DNA of 64,000 nucleotides. Origin: Dallia pectoralis (lineage: Eukaryota > Chordata > Actinopteri > Esociformes > Umbridae). The first letter of the stretch is position 1; each line of letters begins with the position of its first letter. The DNA lies in assembly GCA_029465975.1 (NCBI GenBank), contig CM055739.1, positions 11,012,513 through 11,076,512 on the forward strand. The letters are read 5' to 3'. The notes beneath the pieces were generated by a model. The model saw nothing but the letters and a program-made list of their open reading frames with translations. It did not search any database and was not told the DNA's origin. A program made the translations under genes and the position numbers. Shown piece after piece: positions 1-12,600 of the stretch.

Positions 1-1535
1 TGGCTTTGTCTCTATGTGAGTCACTGAGGTCACCTAATACAATTGATCATAGGACAGGTCACCTCAGCTACTTTATAAATATGTTTCAATTCTTAGTTGA
101 GCTGCTCGTTCTCAGGGTCCACAGGATTAACAGTATGCTCATGTTAAACTCATATTCTTAACTTCTGCGAACAATACCAGTATTTATCCACCCTCGTGGA
201 GTATTTGATTATATTCCACTAGATATTCTATCCTAAACGGTTGCTCATAAAGGGATGATTAATTCCCCGAAAGAGATACGGTGTCAATTGATTTTCCCAC
301 AAGCCTCATGAAGGTCTAACAAGTATGCTTGCCTGTGCAAATTGCACAACCGTGCCTTGACAGATCTGAGACATTGAGGGCTGTAGGGCTATGTCCCGTG
401 TTGGCTTAGTGTAGGCTAGTTATCTGCCTCCTGGTTAAGAGAGTTAAATATTTTCTGACCAGCTGTGTTGGTCTCTTGTTTTGCACAGTACATGACATCT
501 TTTCCTGGCTGCTCCAGTCAACCGTGTTATGTGGTAAAAGAGATTACAAGCCAGGGCTGACCAATACAGACAATGTCGTTTAAAGCAATATTCCTAGTAC
601 TATAAGCTTTTGACCTTTTTCCTGGTTTCCTGGTTTCCTCACCCCATTGTGAGTGAGTGTGGACGCTGTGTCTTTCCAAGTCATGCTAGGCACTCTGTCT
701 GCTCAACCGGAGGTGCTCTCCACTGCTGATGCAGCAGACACACAAATAAGCTTCACTCTCCATTAGGACTGAGTCTGAGTAGACCAGGGGTTTCTAGCTT
801 GAGCACCCATGTGCTGTCATAAGAGACGTTTAGCTGTGGTTTGATTGAGGAATAGATGTTGGTAGTTGATTGTGGAGTGGGTTGGTGGCCGTATCACCAG
901 GCTGACATTGGCCGTTACAAGATAGAGACTGAAGCTGTGCTTATCTATTTATTTTTTGCCTTCCATATTTATATTGGACATTTTTGCCATTGCTCTTTGG
1001 AACTAATCAGTTGCGTTTATTATATTTTATATTTACACGTTACACGGGCTAACTACATGGCCTCTTGTCTGACTGTTTGCTCTGTTGTACCGTGCTGTTC
1101 GTATCGTTTCTTTAATGTGTGTTTTAAATGCTGCAGCTACGGGCCAGAACGAATTCCTTGTGCGTGTAAACAGACTTGGCAAAATAAACCAGATGCTGAT
1201 GCTGAGAAAGCTTCTAATAAGGTGTTGTGGAATTTTTACGAGCTCACTTCCCAGACTTTGGGTTGAGTTTTGGTTTATGCTGACCCGTTTTAGAAGTCCA
1301 ATGAAGTTGTTGAATTTGTTGTTATTCTGTAGCCACGTTCTCTATTCCGCTATAAAAAGGCATATTTGTGTTGAATGAGCTAAAACGACCACAGCTGCAA
1401 ATATTCAACCTCACACACTAATTTCAGTTTGATATACAAATATCTGCACCTAGAAGCGTGTAGTTGGCGACAGATGTTTGATGGTAGACTGCCTTGCCAT
1501 GTGTGATATTACTGATTTGCTTTGCCATCTATTAG
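1..1535 (+). other. eif5b: eif5b intron 1 (3' part), no gene seen
   Basis: This stretch lies upstream of the first recognisable eif5b exon. I looked for the start exon, which in the family encodes a short MGKKQK-type peptide, and found no matching ATG. The region is therefore most likely the end of intron 1, with exon 1 and the promoter outside the window. It is AT-rich, non-repetitive sequence. Two overlapping short reading frames near 0.86-1.38 kb have no recognisable protein character. The intron ends at an ordinary ATTAG acceptor. Confidence 0.6.
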
Positions 1536-4500
1536 TGCCAAAGACGATGGCATCGACCTAGACAAGCTAGCAGCAGAAATTGAAGGAGCAGGAGCCTCCA
1601 AGGAACAAGGCAAAGGAAAGGCCAAAAAGAAAAAGGAAAAGAAAGAGGATTTTGAGTAAGTCTTTGGCTACGTTCACACTGCAGGGCTTAATGCTCAATT
1701 CCGATTTTTTAAAAAAAAACGTTTTTTTTGCAAGGCCGTTCACATTTCCAATTAAATGCGACCTTTTGTGATCTTCTGTGTGAACGTGAAATGACCCAGA
1801 AGTGACCTGCATGCGCAGAAGAGTACTCAACAGTCAACGACGTCACTTGTTGTTTGCGGAACCAACGTTGGCTAAAAATGGATGTCAACAGTGGAGCTCG
1901 TTTAGGGATATTAAAGTTATTTTCCCAACAGAGCCAGCACAATTACAATCTTCTAGTTTTAAGAAGAAAACTAAACTAGTTGTTTATCTTCTCATTCCCG
2001 CCTACTTCAACGCAGAATTATGACGTTTGTCGAGTATCAATGACGTGCGGGTCGGATACATGCGACCTGGCCGTTCAGATTGAAGTCGCATTTGAAAAGA
2101 TCGGATACGTGTCGGATTTGGACCACATACCCAAGTGGCCTGGGTCGCATTTGAAAAGATCGGACCTGGGTCGTTCAGACTGTCATGAAAAGAGCAGATA
2201 CAGGTCACATAGGGGCAAAAAAAAAATCGGAATTGGGTCGTTTCAGCCTGCAGTGTGAACGTAGCCTAAATTTCTCTCTCTCTAGAACAGTCATTTACAC
2301 TGCCGCATTGACTTCATGGTTCTACTCTTGCTCTAGCCTTTGGCCGTTTACTTTAACAATGGTTATGGTATTCGGTTTTTTTCCAGTGAAGATGACATTC
2401 TGAAAGAACTGGAGGAACTGTCTCTCGAAACCACAGGAGCTAAAGGCATCAAGGTACTGTATAGACCAGGGCTTACCTACATACTTAATGCCACTAAACC
2501 TGGGTAACAGCCCATTGTCCTGGACTGTACTCATCACTTTCCCACTTCCACAGAAAGCAGATGAGCCTGAGAGTGCCCCTGAGCCAGCCCCGCCCACCAA
2601 AGCAGAGAAGAAGAAAACACGGAAGGGCAAACAGGCCAGCCTGGTGGATGACGAAGGGGAGGACAAAGTGGTTCCGGGTACGGTTGACGTGGAAAACGGG
2701 GGCGAGCAAAAGGACAAGAAGAACATTGCGGCCCCCGCTGCTGCCGGCTCAGACTCTGAGGATGAGGGCTCACGAACCCGCAGGAAACCCAAGGCAGGGA
2801 GGAACGACAAGGGAGCATCCGATGAGGAAGTGGTGGAGGAAGGTGGTGGTCTGGGAAAAGCGGGACAGGGAGGGGGCAGCGGAGGAGAGGATGATTCAGA
2901 TGATGCGTCGCAGGCGGGAAAGAAAGGCAAGAAGAAGAAGGGGAAAGCCAAGGCCGATAGTGAGGATGAGAAAGAGGAGGAGGGAGCCTTCAAGATGAAG
3001 ACAGCCGCTCAGAAGAAAGCCGAGAAGAAGGAGAGGGACCGCAAGAAAAAAGAGGAGGAGAGGGCTAAGCTGAAGAAGCAGAAGGAGAAAGAGGAGGACA
3101 AGGAGGGGATTACGGAGGTGGCGGCACCTCCTAAGAAGGAGAAGGCGTTGGAGAAGATGAGTGAGCCAGCAGCCCCAGAACCTGAGATGGAGCAGGAAGG
3201 GGCTGATCCTCAAGGAGAAGGTGAGATGTTCAGTTGGTTTATACTGTGTCCATTCCACTGATTCATTCATTCATTTGATGTCGTGCTAACAGACTCACAG
3301 TTATAACTTAGGTCATATATATATATCTGAGAGCACATTATAATGCTGTCCGATGGATCTCTCCTCGGTTATTGTGTTACTCCAGAAGAGGAAGGGGGAG
3401 AGAAAAAGGGCAAGAAAGACAAGAAAAAGTCGAAGGGGGCGAAGGAGAAAGAAAAGGAGGAGAAAAAGAAGGGACCTAGTAAAGCCACGGTGAAGGCCAT
3501 GCAGGAGGCTCTGGCTCACATGAAGGAGGAAGAGGAGCGTGCGAAGCGGGAGGAAGAGGAGAACCTGCGTCGCATGGAAGAGCAAGAGGCTCAGAGGCTT
3601 GAACAAGTTAGTCTCACACAACCCTCCCCCACGCACACACTGTACACACACTGTACACACAGTAACCTCTAACCTCTGTCCCTTACATGAAACCCATACA
3701 GGAGCGACTAGAACAGGAGCGCAAAGAAAAGAAGAAACTGAAGGAAAAAGAGAGAAAGGAGAGGCTGAAAAAGGAGGGCAAGCTGCTGACCAAGTCCCAG
3801 AAAGAGGCCCGGGCCAGAGCTGAGGCCACTCTGGAGCTCCTGAAGGCACAGGGCATTGAAGTGCCGTCCAAAGATGACTCAATGCCAAAGAGAAAGCCAG
3901 TGTACGGAGACAAGCGGAAAAAGAAGCCGCAACACGCACAGGCCCCTGAAGGTAACTGCGACCCCTGTATGGGTTTCCCACGACAACACAACAGCCCTTC
4001 CCATCACGACCAAGCTGTTTCCACGACAACACAACAGCCCTTCCCATCACGGCCGAGCTGTTTTCTCATTATCCTCTTTCCCCCTGGCAGAGACCTCCGA
4101 GGTGACGTCGCCCACGGTGGAGACCCTGCCCTCGCCACTGGAGGTGGAAGCTCCGAAAGTAGAAGCTGGTAAAGTGGCGCAGGTCTTGTAGACAGCCTGA
4201 TTCATTCTTTGTATTGTCTAAAGTTCATCTTGTCACTGTCATGTCTCCATACCACTTTCCCCACAGAGGTGGAACGAAAAACCGAAGCTGCAGTGGATGA
4301 CTGGGAAGCCATTGCTGAGACCATCGACCAGGAGAAAGGTAGGAAGTTATATTTGAAGGTTTTAGCTTTGTAGGCTGGTGGTGTTTCCCATGCTGAGACC
4401 TGTCTCCTACCTCCACAGAGCTGAAGAAGGTCCACATTGAGGTGAAGCCAGAGACGCCGAACCAACCCCAGCAGAAACCTTCACAGCCAGAGGAGGAAGA

Positions 4501-4717
4501 CAAGGAGGATGATGACGAGGAGGAGGAGGACGAAGAGGAGGACGACGACAATGAGGAGAGTGAGGAAGAGGAGAAGGTCGACAGTCATGCGCACACGCAG
4601 CTGGCCTCCAAGAGGAAGGGGGGTAAGGACAGTTCAGAGTCCAGCAGCGGCAGCGACTCAGACGAAGATCTCACCAAAGAGGAACGAATCTACGACAAGG
4701 CCAAAAGGCGCATTGAG
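1536..4717 (+). CDS. eif5b: eif5b exons 2-9: charged N-terminal region
   Basis: These eight exons encode about 592 residues of low-complexity, lysine/glutamate-rich sequence. It starts with a conserved DLDKLAAEIEGAGA-type segment and the short DEDDILKELEEL motif that straddles exons 2-3. Exon 4 (667 bp) is the most acidic/alanine/glycine-rich part and is probably poorly conserved. Exons 5-6 carry a KKGPSKATVKAMQEAL stretch, then a long charged predicted helix and the segment LLTKSQKEARARAEATLELL, which matches vertebrate eIF5B well. Exon 9 holds an uninterrupted acidic run of D and E, then TKEERIYDKAKRRIE leading into the G domain. In the family this region is dispensable for GTPase activity and is thought to be largely disordered. 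Confidence 0.92.
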
Positions 4718-4774
4718 GTAAACACACACACAGACACACAAATGCATACATACATACATACATACATACATACA

Positions 4775-4823
<49 letters not shown>

Positions 4824-6315
4824 GACACGCACACATACACACAAATACATACATATACATACATACATACATATATATATGTGACACGCACACATACACA
4901 CAAATACATACATACATACATACATACATACATGCATACATACATACATACATTAGGGATGGTAAGATTCACCGATTCGCATCTGTGCATCGTCATAAAA
5001 GCTTACGATGCGATGCATCGATTTAAATAAGCGTGCATCGGATTCAGTTGGCATTTGTATCGCGATGCATCGTTCCTAACATATCTGCATCGGTAAAAAA
5101 CGATTTATTCATACATAGTTATTAGTAGTTGCGCTATTATTTTATTATTTATTAAGCGACCAATATTTTATTATGTAACTTTTAAAATGATTTCTCCTTT
5201 CTGAACAGTTGCTAAAAAGCGCGTTCTCTCATCACCACTGCAGCAGCTGCAGCTTCTACGTGAATATGACGTATCACAACACTACGGAGACCGAGAGGTG
5301 TCCTCCTGAGAGTTACCTCTGGAACAGTCAGATTAACATGGCAGACTCGGAGTCGGAACTCTTTCTTCCACCAAGTCATTTTAAATCTAGTGTTTGGAAA
5401 CACTTTGTGTTTTATAAGCGAGATGGAAATCTTGACAAAACGCATGCAATTTGTAAAATATGTCGCGCCGCTATAAAATATACAGGCAGTAGGCTACGAC
5501 TAATTTAACGACACACTTGAAGCGCCGACACAGTGTGAGTGCAGCAGAGACTCCCTCCCCCTCGGAAATCAGCGGTTGCTCATACTGATCATGTAGATCA
5601 ACTGATTTTCCTGAAGAAAAACCTTAAAGTAGGACATTTAAGCTAATCTTACAGCAGCCTTTGACTGCCAATAATAGTTTTTCTTATATATATATATATA
5701 TATACATTTTTGTTCACCCGTTTGTGAAAGGTTTTTATTTTTATTGTTGATGTTAAAACAGCACCTGCTTTCTGCTCACTGAGTTAACCTACCTGCTGAA
5801 ATCACATTAGCCTGCTGGCAAGTTACAGAAAATGTCCTCATTGTTTATCTATGAGCAGCATCCTTAATTTGTTTCACCTGTTAAATGTGTGAGCTGTTAA
5901 AAGTAACTAGAGACAAGACAGGAAAAGAATGTCTGTTTTTATTTAATCTTTAGGTTTTGTAAAAAAACAAATATTTTGTTTGTGAAAGAGCCATATATAG
6001 TCAGATGGCACTTAAGGTTGCCTACTTTAAGATTTGCTGTAGGCTATGTCTGAACAAAATAAATAAAAGTTAAAAATCTACATATTGAATTGCATAGCAT
6101 CATATTTTTCTCCATTGCATCCTATTACACTGAATCGCATCGTGGTGAATCGAAATCGCACCGCATCGTAATAGTAGTGTATCGCATCGGTAGCTGCTTA
6201 TATGTTAGAATCTTTAATGTATCGCATCGTTGGCTATGCATCGAGACGCGTATCGCATCGGCCTCAGTTATGGAGATGCACATCCCTAACATACATACAT
6301 ACATACATACATACA

Positions 6316-6348
<33 letters not shown>

Positions 6349-6487
6349 GACACGCGCACATACACACAAATACATACATAAATACATATATACATGACAC
6401 GCACACATACACACAAATACATACATACATACATACATATATATGACACGCACACATACACACAAATACATACATATTCATACATAC

Positions 6488-6525
<38 letters not shown>

Positions 6526-6628
6526 GACACGCACACATACACACAAATACATACATATACATACATACATACATATATATGACACGCACACATACACACA
6601 AATACATACATATACATACATACATACA

Positions 6629-6663
<35 letters not shown>

Positions 6664-9600
6664 GACACGCACACAGACACACAAATACATACATATACAT
6701 ACATACATACATATATATGACACGCACACATACACACAAATGCATACATATACATACATACATATATATGACACGCACACATACACAGATAAGTATGACA
6801 TCATGGTGGTCTCTGTAGAAACGGCGAGCAGACAACATAAAGAACATCAACCTGGACATGCTCCGCTCCCCGGTGGTCTGTGTACTGGGCCACGTAGACA
6901 CGGGCAAGACCAAGATATTGGACAAGCTGAGACACACCCACGTTCAGGACGGTGAAGCCGGTGGTATCACCCAGCAGATAGGAGCCACCAACGTACCACT
7001 GGAGGCCATCATAGAGCAAACCAAAATGGTGAAGAACGTGAGTATCGGACCTCCTGCTGACACACTGAGCATGATGGATCTCAGGTGAGAGACGGGCTGT
7101 TAATGGTGCTTTCATCTGACGTTGGGTACGTTTCAGTTCAACAACGAGGCGATTAAAATCCCTGGGATGCTCATCATCGACACTCCCGGACACGAGTCTT
7201 TCAGGTAAACACTTTCAGATGTCGCCGTGCGTTCCCCTGCCTCTGTGTCTGCTTGTGGCGAGATGGAGAAGCCCCACCCCTGCCTTTGTGTCTGCTTGTG
7301 GCGAGAGAGAGAGACCCCACCCCTGCCTCTGTGTCTGCTTGTGGCGAGAGAGAGACCCCACCCCTGCCTCGGTGTCTGCTTGTGGCGAGAGAGAGACCCC
7401 ACCCCTGCCACTGGGTCTGCTTGTGGCGAGAGAGAGACCCCACCCATGCCACTGTGTCTGCTTGTGTCGAGAGAGAGACCCCACCACTGCCTCGGTGTCT
7501 GCTTGTGGCGAGAGAGAGAGAGACCCCACCCATGCCACTGTGTCTGCTTGTGTCGAGAGAGAGACCCCACCCCTGCCTCGGTGTCTGCTTGTGGCGAGAG
7601 AGAGAGAGACCCCACCCCTGCCTCTGTGTCTGCTTGTGGCGAGAGAGAGACCCCACCCCTGCCACTGGGTCTGCTTGTGGCGAGAGAGAGACCCCACCCA
7701 TGCCACTGTGTCTGCTTGTGTCGAGAGAGAGACCCCACCACTGCCTCTCTTGTCTCCAGTAACCTGAGGAACCGTGGCAGCTCCCTGTGTGACATCGCCA
7801 TCCTGGTTGTGGACATCATGCACGGCCTGGAACCTCAGACCCTGGAGTCCATCAACCTGCTCAAGGAGAAGAAGTGCCCCTTCATCGTAGCCCTTAACAA
7901 GGTCAGTCTCTCTGCACAACGGGGACATAGGAGGAGCATTGTATTGTATTACATTGCCTTAGTGGTCTTTTGCTTTACCAGGAGGCAATATGATTCAGTC
8001 ACTGGCCGTAGTTCACACAAGCTCTTCTTCCTCAGATTGACCGTCTGTACGACTGGAAGAAGAGTCCGGACACGGACGTGGTGGCCACCCTGAAGAAGCA
8101 AAAGAAGAACACCAAGGATGAGTTTGATGAGAGGGCCAAAGCAGTCATTGTGGAGTTCGCCCAACAGGTTGGGTGCTAGCGTTGACTCATCAAATAACGA
8201 CGCGATAGTCTGGAAGTCGACAACCCCGTTTTACAAATGTAACGTGCCTGCGTGTTGTTACAGGGTCTGAACGCTGCCCTCTTCCATGAGAATAAGGATC
8301 CCAGGACGTTTGTGTCCCTGGTGCCCACGTCGGCCCACTCCGGGGATGGCATGGGCAACCTGATCGCCCTGCTAGTGGAGCTCACCCAGACCATGCTGGC
8401 ACGTCGCCTGGCACACTGTGACGAGCTCAGGGCTCAGGTCATGGAGGTAAGACGGACGGCGCCACTGATACTTACATAGATAAGGGAGTGACTGGGTTGC
8501 GGTGACGCTGTGTCGTTATGGTGACGCTGTGTCGCCCAGCATGTGAACTTAAGTACTGAAGTTCTCGCCCATCCACAGGTGAAGGCCCTGCCTGGGATGG
8601 GGACCACCATCGATGTAATCCTGATTAACGGGGTTCTCCGGGAGGGCATGACCATCCTCGTACCCGGGGTGGAGGGGCCCATTGTCACCCAGATCAGGGG
8701 GCTGCTGCTGCCCCCACCCATGAAGGAGCTCCGGGTCAAGGTACTGAACATGGTTCTATGTACAAGCGGTTCTATGTACAAGCGGTTCTTCTACAGAATC
8801 TGACTCCCCTCGCCATGATAGCTAGTCTGAACTAACCTTCTGCTCTTTAGAACCAGTATGAGAAGCATAAGGAGGTGACCACGGCACAGGGGGTGAAGAT
8901 CCTGGGGAAGGACCTGGAGAAGACCCTGGCTGGGCTCCCCCTGCTGGTGGCTCACAAGGAGGATGAGATTCCTGTGCTCAGGGTAAGACTAGGGTTAGGG
9001 TTGTACTACACATACTATAATGACAGGTTAGTGTTAACCTGGATACATCAGGTTGTACTACACATACTATAATGACAGGTTAGTGTTAAGATGGATACAT
9101 CAGGTTGTACTACACATACTATAATGACAGGTTAGTGTTAACCTGGATACATCAGGTTGTACTACACATAATATAATGACAGGTTAGTGTTAAGATGGAT
9201 ACATCAGGTTGTACTACACATACTATAATGACAGGTTAGTGTTAACCTGGATACATCAGGTTGTACTACACATACTATAATGACAGGTTAGTGTTAACCT
9301 GGATACATCAGGTTGTACTACACATAATATAATGACAGGTTAGTGTTAAGATGGATACATCAGGTTGTACTACACATAATATAATGACAGGTTAGTGTTA
9401 AGATGGATACATCAGGTTGTACTACACATAATATAATGACAGGTTAGTGTTAACCTGGATACATCAGGTTGTACTACACATACTATAATGACAGGTTAGT
9501 GTTAACCTGGACACATCAGGTTGTACTACACATAATATAATGACAGGTTAGTGTTAACCTGGATACATCAGGTTGTACTACACATACTATAATGACAGGT

Positions 9601-12600
9601 TAGTGTTAACCTGGATACATCAGGTTGTACTACACATAATATAATGACAGGTTAGTGTTAAGATGGATACATCAGGTTGTACTACACATAATATAATGAC
9701 AGGTTAGTGTTAAGATGGATACATCAGGTTGTACTACACATAATATAATGACAGGTTTGTGTTAACCTGGATACATCAGGTTGTACTACACATACTATAA
9801 TGACAGGTTAGTGTTAACCTGGACACATCAGGTTGTACTACACATAATATAATGACAGGTTAGTGTTAACCTGGATACATCAGGTTGTACTACACATACT
9901 ATAATGACAGGTTAGTGTTAACCTGGACACATCAGGTTGTACTACACATAATATAATGACAGGTTAGTGTTAACCTGGATACATCAGGTTGTACTACACA
10001 TAGTATAATGACAGGTTAGTGTTAAGATGGATACATCAGGTTGTACTACACATAATATAATGACAGGTTAGTGTTAACCTGGATACATCAGGTTGTACTA
10101 CACATACTATAATGACAGGTTAGTGTTAACCTGGATACATCAGGTTGTACTACACATAATATAATGACAGGTTAGTGTTAAGATGGATACATCAGGTTGT
10201 ACTACACATAATATAATGACAGGTTAGTGTTAACCTGGATACATCAGGTTGTACTACACATACTATAATGACAGGTTAGTGTTAACCTGGACACATCAGG
10301 TTGTACTACACATACTATAATGACAGGTTAGTGTTAAGATGGATACATCAGGTTGTACTACACATAATATAATGACAGGTTAGTGTTAACCTGGATACAT
10401 CAGGTTGTACTACACATAATATAATGACAGGTTAGTGTTAACCTGGACACATCAGGTTGTACTACACATAATATAATGACAGGTTAGTGTTAACCTGGAT
10501 ACATCAGGTTGTACTACACATAGTATAATGACAGGTTAGTGTTAAGATGGATACATCAGGTTGTACTACACATACTATAATGACAGGTTAGTGTTAACCT
10601 GGATACATCAGGTTGTACTACACATAATATAATGACAGGTTAGTGTTAAGATGGATACATCAGGTTGTACTACACATAATATAATGACAGGTTAGTGTTA
10701 ACCTGGACACATCAGGTTGTACTACACATAGTATAATGACAGGTTAGTGTTAAGATGGATACATCAGGTTGTACTACACATAATATAATGACAGGTTAGT
10801 GTTAAGATGGATACATCAGGTTGTACTACACATAGTATAATGACAGGTTAGTGTTAAGATGGATACATCAGGTTGTACTACACATAATATAATGACAGGT
10901 TAGTGTTAACCTGGACACATCAGGTTGTACTACACATAGTATAATGACAGGTTAGTGTTAAGATGGATACATCAGGTTGTACTACACATAATATAATGAC
11001 AGGTTAGTGTTAAGATGGATACATCAGGTTGTACTACACATAGTATAATGACAGGTTAGTGTTAAGATGGATACATCAGGTTGTACTACACATACTATAA
11101 TGACAGGTTAGTGTTAACCTGGATACATCAGGTTGTACTACACATAGTATAATGACAGGTTAGTGTTAACCTGGACACATCAGGTTGTACTACACATAAT
11201 ATAATGACAGGTTAGTGTTAACCTGGATACATCAGGTTGTACTACACATAATATAATGACAGGTTAGTGTTAACCTGGATACATCAGGTTGTACTACACA
11301 TACTATAATGACAGGTTAGTGTTAACCTGGATACATCAGGTTGTACTACACATACTATAATGACAGGTTAGTGTTAACCTGGACACATCAGGTTGTACTA
11401 CACATAATATAATGACAGGTTAGTGTTAACCTGGATACATCAGGTTGTACTACACATAATATAATGACAGGTTAGTGTTAAGATGGATACATCAGGTTGT
11501 ACTACACATACTATAATGACAGGTTAGTGTTAACCTGGATACATCAGGTTGTACTACACATAATATAATGACAGGTTAGTGTTAACCTGGATACATCAGG
11601 TTGTACTACACATAATATAATGACAGGTTAGTGTTAACCTGGACACATCAGGTTGTACTACACATAGTATAATGACAGGTTAGTGTTAAGATGGATACAT
11701 CAGGTTGTACTACACATAATATAATGACAGGTTAGTGTTAAGATGGATACATCAGGTTGTACTACACATAATATAATGACAGGTTAGTGTTAAGATGGAT
11801 ACATCAGGTTGTACTACACATAATATAATGACAGGTTAGTGTTAACCTGGATACATCAGGTTGTACTACACATAATATAATGAAAGGTTAGTGTTAACCT
11901 GGATACATCAGGTTGTACTACACATAATATAATGAAAGGTTAGTGTTAACCTGGATACATCAGGTTGTACTACACATACTATAATGACAGGTTAGTGTTA
12001 ACCTGGATACATCAGGTTGTACTACACATAATATAATGACAGGTTAGTGTTAACCTGGATACATCAGGTTGTACTACACATAATATAATGACAGGTTAGT
12101 GTTAAGATGGATACATCAGGTTGTACTACACATAGTATAATGATAGGTTAGTGTTAAGATGGATACATCAGGTTGTACTACACATAATATAATGACAGGT
12201 TAGTGTTAAGATGGATACATCAGGTTGTACTAAACAGTATATAGCCCTCCACCACCTCTTGCCTCTTTTTGCTTTTTCCAATCCCTGGTTAGAGGTAGTA
12301 TCACACACACCAATACACACACCAATACAAACACCTATATTACTGAGATCCTCTGTGTTGCTGTGTGTGTTGCATTTCTGCAGGATGAATTGATCCGGGA
12401 GTTGAAACAGACACTAAACAGTATCAAGCTGGAGGAGAAGGGTGTGTACGTCCAGGCCTCCACCCTGGGATCTCTAGAAGCCCTCCTCGAGTTTCTACGA
12501 GTGTCCAAAGTGCCTGTGAGTCCCAGACGTGTTTGTGGTTATAAACGACTGTGTAGCCTGTGATGAAGTAATGTGACATAATGTTCATGTGTTTTATCCT

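Noticed and set aside
856..1378. Overlapping 136- and 97-residue frames before eif5b exon 2
   Set aside because: Cys/Tyr/Phe-rich translations of AT-rich DNA with no family pattern; the region is best read as intron 1.
8983..9000. Telomere-like TAGGGTTAGGG near the exon 16 donor, and GGGTTAGGGTT words at about 24640-24680
   Set aside because: Only two or three units each; too short for an interstitial telomeric repeat.
8999..12232. CRISPR-like regular repeat
   Set aside because: The 52-bp units follow one another directly, with no unique spacers, inside a vertebrate intron; it is a minisatellite.
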